Assembly (NCBI GenBank): GCA_018398585.1
Contig: JAGTTD010000015.1
Coordinates: 30,709,478 to 30,773,477, forward strand
Direction of reading: 5' to 3'
Length of the DNA stretch: 64,000 nucleotides
DNA from: Simmondsia chinensis
Lineage: Eukaryota > Streptophyta > Magnoliopsida > Caryophyllales > Simmondsiaceae
The notes below the pieces were generated by a model. The model had not been told where the DNA came from. It did no database searches and saw only the letters and a list, made by a program, of their open reading frames with translations. Both the position numbers and the translations under genes were made by a program. Positions 23,655 through 34,700 of this stretch are shown one piece after another; position 1 is the stretch's first letter; every line of letters begins with the position of its first letter.

Positions 23655-24215
23655 GCTAGGGCTGGCAAAATCTGACACGAGACGATAGCACGACACGGAC
23701 ATGATAGAAAGATAGCGGGTTTGGGTAGGGGTTTTGAAGGCAGGTTGAATTTTGGTTGACCCATTTAACTCGTTTAGGTAATTGGGTTAAATTTGAATTT
23801 GACCTGTGTAACCTATTTTCTACACAATTGATCCGTTTATATAGTTATGTTAAGTATTTAAGTGATACATTATTGTTATTATATATATATATATATTTTT
23901 TTGGTAGTCAAGATAATTTAAACTATATTTAATAATATTAATTTAATAATTTATTTTAACGAGTATAACGAGTATTTATTGGTAGTATCAACCATTAAGT
24001 GCATTATTAACATGTTTGTAAGTTAAAAAACTAGTATTTAATGAAAAAAGTCACCAATATAATTAAATGGGTAACCCGTGGGTTACCCTTTTAATAATTG
24101 GGATGGGCAAAGATTGAGAGTTCCGAACCCATTTAATAAACGGGTCGGATTTGGGTTGACCCTTTTTCTAAGACCTTTTGCATAGCACGAACACGAACAT
24201 GACACATTTGCTACC
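23655..24215. mobile_element. MITE family F, best-preserved copy
   Basis: Ends agggctggcaaaatctgaca and catgacacatttgctacccc are inverted, arms contain taactcgtttaggtaattgg and acccatttaataaacgggtc. ttgtggct is present just outside on both sides, consistent with an 8-bp hAT duplication though with a 2-bp offset on the right. Confidence 0.65.
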
Positions 24216-24269
24216 CCTACTTGTGGCTTTGTTGCTTTATTGATTTGTTTACTTGTTCGCTTTTATGCT

Positions 24270-24344
24270 TTTTTGGGCTGGGGGCCCTTAAATACAACCT
24301 TTCTTTAGGGTAGCACCATGAAGAGGTATGGCTAAATACATCTC

Positions 24345-24376
<32 letters not shown>

Positions 24377-24866
24377 GACCATACACTGGCGATAGCCTTC
24401 ATGACACTGGGTTTGTTATTGTTGTTGTATCCATCAACAAATACACCCCAAACCACAAAAAAGTCAAAAATCAATTCCTCGAATCTAATTTTCTCTTGTA
24501 GCGGCTTAGAGATGTGGTGCTTATTATTGCTAACACTAGTGTTTTGAGGCGTATATAACTTCCTCTTTGGGTGCCGTTATTTGCTTTTCTGCCTACTTGC
24601 CTTTATTTGCGTTGTAGTTGTCTTCCATTGAGTTTTGCTTAATAATGTTTGCCTTGTGCTATGTCATGCTTTTATACTTTGTTGTTCTCATGCTTCCAGG
24701 ATGCCATGCTGCCATACTTCTTAAGTTAGAGGTCCTCGAAAACAACCTCCCTTCAGTGTAGCACCCTAAAGAGGAAAAACTACGTACATCCCCTTCCCCC
24801 TAAGACCCTGCTCAGGCAGGAATCCTTAGGACATTGAGACTGTTATTATTGTTGATGTTGTTGTAA
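24270..24866 (+). mobile_element. Two RTE/SINE tail copies (24275-24430 and 24480-24866)
   Basis: The first has tgggggcccttaaatacaac, a 22-base C run in the conserved catccc position and gacactgggtttgttattgt. The second is a longer RTE 3' UTR (gtgccgttatttgctttt, tgcttttatactttgttg) ending ttagaggtcctcgaaaacaa, gaccctgctcaggcaggaat and ttgatgttgttg. No coding part remains. Confidence 0.65.
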
Positions 24867-25320
24867 TTTTCTCTTGTAACAAATGGAGCCAACATTCGAG
24901 ACGTAGCTGAAAAGAGGCAGCAATTTTGACGTTGAAGCTAGTCCAATAAAAATCACTTTGAAAAATACATTATGTACTAATTTTGTAAGACTCGAAAAGA
25001 TCACCTTTTCTCGTAAATATTCACTTATATACACTGGTCTTTAAAAATCCCTACATTCCTTTCTAGTCAAATATACCTGTTATTTGCAACTTGGGCCACA
25101 CCGAATGTCATTCTATATCTTTCCTCTTTCCCGTGCCGTGAAATTAGATTATAAATCTGCTCAGAAAGTGAATTACATGTACCATAAATCCAAAGTCACT
25201 GCACGAAACGAAAGTAAATGATCGTGTGTTTCCGCTCTCCGATACATGACAATTTAACGCAAAGAAAAAGGAAGCAAATGAAAACAAACACAAACTTGTG
25301 ACTTTTAATGTCCAAACCTC
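24867..25320. other. Intergenic, nothing recognised
   Basis: AT-rich DNA downstream of the kinase gene with no open frame, RNA fold or repeat end that I can identify. Confidence 0.4.
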
Positions 25321-25324
25321 AAGG

Positions 25325-25560
25325 GTTTACTAGTATATGGTTCTCTCTTTGCTGTTTTTGGTTTACGAGAAATTAAAAATTAGATTTTGGAAACGGGTTT
25401 CTAGCTTTTAATTTTCAGTTTTCAATTTTTCCAATTTTGGGTAAAAATTGAAAATAGAAAACAAAAAATAAAAAAAGTTATTTCCAAAACTTAGATTTTA
25501 GTTCTCATTGAATAAAAATTACAAATGTAGGACTATTCAACAATCAAATACAAAAGCAAT
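25325..25560. mobile_element. MITE family E copy near the kinase 3' end
   Basis: Complementary arms ttagattttggaaacgggtt / aaaacttagattttagttct around a tttttccaattttgggt centre, as in the other family E elements. It lies about 210 bp beyond the kinase stop and may form part of its 3' flank. Confidence 0.45.
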
Positions 25561-25773
25561 ATGTACATGATTTCACATGTGGATAAATCAACACTACCGA
25601 GTGGCATAAGAAGAACACTAGGTACATTATCGATAGACAAACCTGTCTAGTGCATCAGCACGAAAAATCCTCGTGAGAGTCCTCGGTAACTCTCCTTCAA
25701 CTCTCCCTCGGCCCTGCCAAAGATGACTCATAAAGGTATATTCTAATTGACCGGGTAAAAACTGACCCACGGG

Positions 25774-28700
25774 TCATCTCCCTTCATGGAGATCTTCTGA
25801 GAAAACCGCGGTTCGAGACACAGTTTCGTCAAAGGCGCTCAAACCGGAGTAAGGACCGGAAGAGAACATGGAGGAAGTCCCATCAGACTCGAAGGTAGTT
25901 GACGACTGCCTATTGGCACGAGGGTTAGTAGATGCGGCTGTGGCATCTTGGTATTCGGTGACTCGTTGGACCATTTTAAGGGACTGAACCACCTCGCCCA
26001 TCGTGGGTCGTTGGTTTGCCTCGGGAGCTACGCAAGCAGCTGCAATTGTGCACACTCGACCGAAATCTTCTTTCGGGAATTTTCCTTGGAGTTTGGGATC
26101 CACGAGCTCTTCTAAACGATCTTTGTCTCTCAAAATCGGCCTTGCCTGTAATGGAATTAGACAACGCATTATAATCAACAACATGCAATTAAATCATAGA
26201 AGCAAGGTGTCACGGACGTTATTAGGGGTGTAAAGAAGCCGACCCACTCGGTTAGGTTATCGAGCTAAGCCAAAGCACAATGAAGCTCGAGCTCGTAGGC
26301 TTCCGAGCATTACCAAGCCCATCTTAATACAATTTACTAGGCTAAATATGCCTAATCAAGCCAAATTTGAGCCTAAACAAATTGAGCTCAAGCCTTGAGT
26401 TTAAATGAATCCAAATAAGCTACATTCGTCGAGTTTGGTTCAAGCTCAAGCAAACTAAGCCAAGCTCGAGCCCCATGACAAGCTACACTCAAAGTTTGAA
26501 GATCCAAACTCAAAAAGCTTTGAGCCAAGCCCGGGCCAAGTTAAATGCAGAGTAGCCAAGCCAAGCTAAGCCCAGAGCCGGACGAGCTCCAGCCTCGCTC
26601 ATCTCATATACAACCCTAGACGGTGTGCAACAAGTGTGATGATGCAATTGAGTTCTTGAATTATTTTTTACCATATTGCAAAGGGGAATAGTCATACAAT
26701 CATTAACTGCGGCACCTCTCTGATAGTATTTTAACACATACATACATAAGCAAATATATTTTGGCAGGTAAAATACGGTACATAGACATTATCAAATCGA
26801 TTACAGAAGTATCGATACATAGCAGCAAATCAAAATTCAAAATGTAACAACACTAGCGTATTTAGGCTCCATTTGGTTCAAGGGAAAAGATTTTCCATAT
26901 AGCAATTTTTTTCTTCACAATATATTTTCAATAAAGAATACATTCTGTTTAAAAAATTGACTTTCCAGCCAATTGAAATGGTTCGCCATTATAAATTTGT
27001 ATGAAGTTCACATTTGGTCAAGTTGAGGCTGAAGTGAGAACTAGTTTTTCTCTCCATGAAAGAAAATGTTTCCTCCTATCATTAACGGGAAATCGATTTG
27101 CTCTCAATCATGGAGAACATTTTCCATATTTATAGTTGTTATTATAAAGTTAGGCAAAGAAATAATATAATTCAGGCAGAAAACGTTTCCCATTAATCTA
27201 CATTGAACTTTCATGTTTTATGTTTTATATGGGAAAAGCAAAGTTAAGAATCAAAGGCAAAAAGTACTAACCCAAGTAACAAGATTCTCCTGTCCCGATG
27301 GTTGTGACATATCAACGGGCTTTCTCCCAGTAAGCAACTCAAGAAGAACAACTCCGTAACTGTAGACATCGCTTTTAACAAGTAGATGACCAGTCATTGC
27401 ATATTCGGGGGCCACATACCTGTTTACAAGCTCCGTTAATCATATTGAGAAACTTTTCTATTGACAAATTGGGGATTTAAACCTGTAACCTGTTGTCATG
27501 CATAAGGGTGTAAATAAGTCAAGTCTAGTCAGTCATCTTCTTGGTTCAAATCAAGCTCGATAAGTTCTAGAATGCTCCTGTTTGAGCCAAGGTTTTGAAC
27601 CATTATTCGAACTCGATTTGATAAGATATTAGTGTATTCGATACTTGACTCAACTCGACTTGTTAACATAATCAAGCTGAGTCAAGCTCACTATCAAGCT
27701 GAGCGTGCTATAGAGTGAAGCTCGTAATGGAATGGATCATTTGAGCTATCATTAGCCGATTACTGAACTACTTTCAGCTAATATCAACCATTAACACATC
27801 AGTTATCGAGCTCTTAACACAAAAATCTAATTCAAACTCAACTCGTTAAGTTTATTAAGCTTGCTCATACCCAACTTCATGAGCTATGAAGCCTCCAAAA
27901 CGAACAAGAATGAGCATTAACCAATTTCGAACATGAGTAGTTCGAATCTTTGTTTTGTTTACACCCTCAGCAATACAACCTCAACCTCAGCTATGTTTTC
28001 ACCACTAGACCAAGGCCTCATTGGCAAATTTGAGTGAAGACCCAGATGAGAAATTAAGCTAACGTCAAAAGAAAGACGGGTATGATCCTCACCCGAATGT
28101 TCCCATAACTCGAGTAGACAAATAAGTTTGGGTGCCCTCAGGTGCCTGTTTGGCGAGCCCGAAATCAGCAACCTTAGCATGGAAATTATTCTCAAGCAAT
28201 ATATTTGATGCCTTGAAATCTCTATGGATGACACATGGCTGTGAGTCTTCATGGAGATATGTAAGTCCCCTAGCGGCATCAAGCGCAATTTTCATTCTTG
28301 TGTCCCAGTCCAAAGGACAATTTAATCCCAGAGGCCCTACAAAAATAATAATAATAATAATAAATAAATAATAGGATAAAAATTTTCAGAATAGGTACTA
28401 GATCAATTTTCAAACAACTTTGAAACTTGGGCTGGTAAAATTCTCATTCATGTTCTTCCTATGCAAGTAGTCTTAGAAAAGGAGATAACTTGAACCCAAT
28501 TGGTTCACTAAACGGGTTAAATATTCCTTGCCCCTACCCACCCAATTAATAAAGGGTAACCTATTTTACTAAATGAGTGACTTTTTTTTTATTATATGCT
28601 TAGTTTGTCAACTTACAAACATGTCAATAGTACATCTCATAGATGATACTAGCAACAAATACATGATACATTTACAATAGACCAAGTACAGTTCAAATTA

Positions 28701-31700
28701 CCGTATGGGACCTAGACTACCAAAATATATATAATAATGGTAGTATATAACTCAATTGATCTAACATAACTATATAAACAGGTTACTAGACTACCAAAAT
28801 AAAAAAAAACGAACATACCCTGTGCCTCAAGGGCTCCCGCCTACTCAGGGTCTGGGGGGGCCGGATGTACGCAACCTTCCCCCTTCAGGGTGTTAACCTG
28901 AAGAGAGGCTGTTTCCCAGTGCCCCCAACCTGAGGGTGAGGACTTCCCAGGAGATCACCTATCCTGGTACTATTCTCGCCCAAGCACGCTTAACTTCATA
29001 GTTCTAATGGGATCCGGTAACGACGTGTTGGTGCCCTCTTAGGTTTACTAGACTACCAAAATATTTATAATAATAGTATATAAGTCAATTGACCTAGCAA
29101 GCCTATATAAACATGTTAAATGTGTTAAATATGGGTTAACCCAACCAAAACCCAAAGTATCAAATTACCTAAATGGGTTAACCGTGTCAGCCCAAATTGG
29201 CACCGGCTCTAAAACCCTGACCCAAACCTTCTATCCTCATGCGGTGTTCATGTCGTGTCAAATTTTACTAGCTCTAGATACTTACCATGAAGCCACGCCT
29301 CGAGACTTCCATTCGGAACAAGCTCATAACAAAGGAGATTCTGGGACGAGTTCCGACTGCTGTAATAGCCAACGAGTTTAACGAGATTGCGGTGATGCAA
29401 TCTGCTAAGCATCTCGACCTCTACCAAAAACTCTTTGTCACCCTGTTGTCCACCACTAGTTAGCCTCTTTATTGCAACGGCTGTTCCATCGCTCAAAACG
29501 CCCTTGAAAACTCTCCCAAACCCACCTTCTCCAAGTAAACTTGCGGATTCGAAATTGTTTGTTGCTTTCTTGAGCTCTTCGTAAGGGAGAAATCGGGTAC
29601 TTGTGGGGTGGGAAAGAGATCCCCCTCCAGATGCTGCGTCTGAAGTCCTTGGCCTCGCTATAAAGCTCACTATAAAAAAAAATAAGAATATCACATAATG
29701 TTAGCAGATATCATAACCATGTAGTACAACTTCCTACTCGAAAACTCAACTCAATAATATTTCTCTGAAATTGAAAAATAATGAATTACAAAGTCATATT
29801 TATAGCACAAGCTAACCCCTAAGACAATATTGGATAACTATGAAGATAAATACTAAATGAAAATCCTATTAACTAAAATAAGGATATTATACTTCCAATC
29901 ATTCACAGAGCATTCTGATGTAACTTCATCCTAAACTCAAGTCGGGGATCCCCGGAAATAGTCTCTCTTTAGGGTAACACCTTAAAGGGGTAAGGCTGCA
30001 TACATCCCCCCCCCCCCCCCCCCCCTCTCCCCCGTGACCCTGCTCAGGCGGGAGCCCTTGAGACACTGGGTTTGTTGTTGTTGTTGTTGTTGTCTTCATC
30101 CTAAACAAATAGCTAAACAAAATCTAATAAAATATCAAATCTTATAAAATCGTTAAATCCGTTCTTCCATGCTGCATCATTATACTTCTAATCATTCACA
30201 GAGCATTCTGATGTAACTTCAACAGACAGGCCTCCTATGAAATTCAATGGAAAATAGAAATGATTCTGATGTAAGTTCAACTGCAAAAAAGTAGCCAAAT
30301 CAGGCTACTTCCGAACAAAGTTACCACCAGAGTGTTCTATAGTAACACCCGGTTACATCCTCCATTGATGGGAGCTGATTTTGACAGGTGAAAGGAAATT
30401 GAAATTACAAACCAAAAAAAGGGGCACGCTAGCAATATGTCAAAAAAAGGGAGTTGTTATTGTCTGAGCAATGATGTGACATACAGAATTATTTTGAAAA
30501 CTACAATCTTGCTCTGGCAATAACAATTTTGCCCCGACTTTAACATTACCCAAAAAAATGCTGAGTAGCAAATGAAGAAAATTATACTAGAACTGAGTCG
30601 ACAAAACTTTTTTTTTTTTGATAAATGTCAACAAACATATTCTAATAATTAATCATAACATCCAGGCTCGGTGGATATGACTACGATGGAAAGAAGGCAT
30701 TTTACTCGGAGCACATAGGTTTCTTTGTGGATGAACCTAAGATGAAAAGTAAGCTATTCCTAGCATAAAAGGTCTTTCCTTACTTACAAGGAAAACAAAG
30801 GTAATGGCATGTGAGATATGTGGTGATTGCGTTGTGCATGGCACAGGAAGCTTAGAACCTGTTTGGTATCATTTTCTATTTACAGTTTTTGGATTTTGAA
30901 GGACTAAACCCCAGCTTATGAAATAGGTTTTTCTAGTTTTTGTTTTACTTTCTCAGGTTTGGGTGAAACCTAAGAAAAAACCAAAAACCAGAAAAAATCC
31001 TTTCCAAATACGGCTTTTAGTTTCTAAAAAACAACTAAAAACAGATTTGGGAACCAAACATGCATTTAGGGGTTGTTTCTAATTAGGAAAAAGGCCCAAG
31101 GAGCCTTTGAGACACTTGGTTTTTTGTTGTTGTTGTTGCTGCCGCCGCTCAGGGAGGGAAAATGAAGAAAGCCTTTATCAAGCTTAAATTTTTCCATTTC
31201 GCTTGCCATAAACGCGATTTTATCACTACACCAATCCTTGGCCCAGTTTAAACTGTTTTATCCTATAATATTCTTAAATTTTCAACTTCCAACATCCAAC
31301 TATTTGGCAGGTTTCATAATAAGCCATTTAACTTGCTACAGGTAACCTACCTACTCCAAGAACTTGCCTCCAGAAACCTCGTGGCCTGTTTGATATCGTT
31401 ATTTGTTGACAATTTTGGATTTTTTAGAAACTAAAAACCATATGCTAGAAACGATTTTCTAAAGTTTTTGGTTTCCTGTTTTCAGCTTTTTATAATTTGA
31501 GTAAAAATTGAAAATAGAAAACCAAAAACCAAAGAAAAACTATTCTCAGAACTTGGTTTTTAGTTTCGCAAAAACTGCAAAGCAGAAAGCACTACCAAAC
31601 GGCAAATATTCCTAAATTCAGGAATCAGAATAATGTTGTCATTAATCGACTTCAACAGTTTTGAGAACAAGAAACATCCTTCCAAACTCCAAAAACCAGC

Positions 31701-34700
31701 ACTCTCAAAATCTTCTAATTTTTCATCATTTTCTTGTTGGCAGAAGGAGGGGGGGATGTCAAGATCCCAAGCAATGGAACCAGTTGCTTGAGGACCCGCA
31801 TTTGTCAAGGTCCCTTTTGGAAATTAGTTGTGTTATCAGTTTGTTATCGTACATCAACACTCAAAATTGGAGATATAACAATGTATGCTTGATACATTAT
31901 AAACACATTGTATAACATAAAGAATCCATCTACTAGCTAGTATTCGAGGTGCGCTTATGTTGTCCTAAACGCTTATGCTACCAAAAAAGGGCCCGCTGAT
32001 CAAACTTGCTTCGAGCCCCTAAGATCTCAGGACTAGCCGCGGATAAATAGAATATGCAGGTAAAGGATTAATAGAAATCAAAAAACAAAAAGTTGCACAT
32101 ACCAGGTTCTTTCGGAGATGGCTCTGCTTTTGGCTGACGAGCTGAGCAGCAGCATATTATTAGCACAAATAGAATGGCTACGAACAAGATGCCGACACCA
32201 ATTCCAAGAACTATAATCAAACTAAACGACTTTCTTTTCTTCGATGCAACGGGTGAAGCAGAAGCTGAGGACCGGTGAGGGTGTTCTACAGGTGGAGATG
32301 CAGCAGCTAGAGGTGCTGTTAAAAAGTGAATGCAAAAATCATTTATGTGCTTGCACAGAACTAACGTCTAAAAGCATTTCTTACAGAAAAATAAAAAGAA
32401 AAATATAAGGGTTGTTTACTCTTATCCTTGTATTTTGCTTATCGTGTCAATTTAGTACTTATACTTTTACGGGAATTTATCACTTAGGTATCATAAGGTT
32501 GGGTCGTTTATTACTTATCCCTAACATTTCAATATGTATATTAAAGTATCCCAAGTTTTAAAAGTTCTATAACTTAAGCACCCTCAAGGTTATAATATTA
32601 TCAATCAAGTATCCTCTGCTGAAATTTAAAATATTAGAAAAATAATTATCTTATATACTCAGTAAAATCATATGATTCTCGATTTTGACAATCTTGGTAG
32701 AGAGATAATCTAGCTGAAATTACAATGAAATAATGGCTTTTTCAAAATTACCTGGGGATGGAGCAGGGGGCTGAAACCAGGTAATATTGAGAAGCTTGTA
32801 ATCACCCACGCCAACCACTTTCGAACCTAGATTTACTTTATGCATAGAAAGTGTATAGTTTATAGAAGATACACCACTTGCGGAAAAGCTGATCCCCATA
32901 TTCGGAGTGACATCCATCGAAATGTTTAGACTTGAGAGGGTGACCCAATAAAAGTTAATCAGTTGAATCTGAGAAGGAAAAAGCCCCAGCTCTCCAGCAA
33001 ACTCTTCAAGGAAGAGCCTCCAGTTTGGATTTTGCGAAACGTTTAGAAGGAGGAGATCAAGCTTTATCGGATACACACAATGGCACCCTTGAGTCTCACG
33101 CTTCAGCACCATGTCGGGTCCACAACAATCTGGATAATAAGCAATAGGAGACAAAGTTTAAGACACAATCGCAGACTCAAAAAAAATTCATGGCAAGAAT
33201 GTAATACTAAGAGTACGGTGATGGATAAACAGACTAGTGCTTTGCAATCATTCTACATTTCATGATCATATATGCCTAGGGGTATAAACAAACATTTGAT
33301 AACACACTCGTGTTAGAAATCAATTAGCGCTCGTTCGTGTTTGTTTTAGGGGCTCAATAGCTTATCAAGCCGAGTCCGAACAAGGAGTGCTAAACTCGTT
33401 AATAATGAACAATTAGCTAAGTGCTTGTTAAGATCTCATTAACAGTCGGTATTAACTTGAAAATTGTTCAATAAGGGCTCGATAGTAACTCAAATAGCGT
33501 AGCTCAATAACGAGCTTGACTCGATAGCAAACTCGGCTTGGTTATGAGTTCTACTCGACTCGGCTCGATTAGCCTAGCAACCCGAGTCAAGCCGAGTATT
33601 TAAAATTGTTCGACAATGGCCCGATAGTAACTCAAATAGCTCAGCTCGATAATGAGCTCAACCCTGTAGCAAGTTCAGCAAGCTCATAATCTCGACTCTG
33701 CTCAAATCGACAACAGGTTAAACTCGGCTCAACTAGCCTAACAAGCCAAGGTGAGCCGAGTACCGAACATGCTTATATTTTATGAAACCGAGTTCGAACT
33801 TATAAAAGTTCAGCTCAAACTCGAGCTTGATAATTTGAAAAGGAGCTATTCGGCTAGACTCCGCATTTTACACCCCTACATATGACAAAGGCGAATATCC
33901 AAACACCCATTCATCGTATTTGAATCACATAAAACAATTTCATCTAAGTAAAAAAAAAATGTACCCAATTTCCCAAGAAAAAAATCTTACTAGGGATCTC
34001 AGGAGCCAATGGCGGCTCAGGTAGTCTAGAGTGCACAGGAGCCACCTCGGCCAATTGAGGTGGCATAAATGTTGTGCTTGTTGGCGCTAGTCTATCTCTC
34101 CTCATCAACGGCCTTGTCGGTCGTGAACCAGCAGGACGGTGATTACTAGTTACTGATGGCCCATAAGAAGGGGGCTGGACCGATAATGATACAAAATTTC
34201 GAGCACCGTGCAGTGGCAAGTGTTTACTCTCTCCAGTATGAGACTGTGACAACATGTTGGCAGGTAAGGGCTTATCGGGGACGATGGAATCGGATAAAGG
34301 CGAACTAGCTGATACAAACAACAATTCCGCCACAGCACTTGGTGATATGGTGTCGAAAATGTATATGTGGTATGATACAAACAACCATAGCATTAATCTC
34401 CATCTGATCTTACCAGAAACTCCTGCAAAGTTCAGAATTGATACATCAGGACGAAATTTGCCATGACAACCGGAAACCGGGAAAGGTGTCAAAGGAATAA
34501 CAACAGCGACAGCAAGCGAGTTTTAATACTAACTACTATAGCCAAACATAGAAAGTTGATAAATGCCATAGATTTTGGTGAAGCCGCGAGAATAGAGTGT
34601 CACCCGCATGTAGAGCGGAAACAAGCGGAATTCTTCAATTTTTCTTAGAGATAGCAAAATCTGACACAATAACGACACGACACGAACATAGTGGTTTGGG

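Noticed and set aside
28900..29040. Possible 5S rRNA genes (also at 45060, 47270, 48900, 50010 and 56920)
   Set aside because: The 5S similarity ends at about 100 bases and runs straight into an RTE-like tail, the copies are dispersed, diverged and flanked by individual target duplications. They are SINE heads, not 5S genes.
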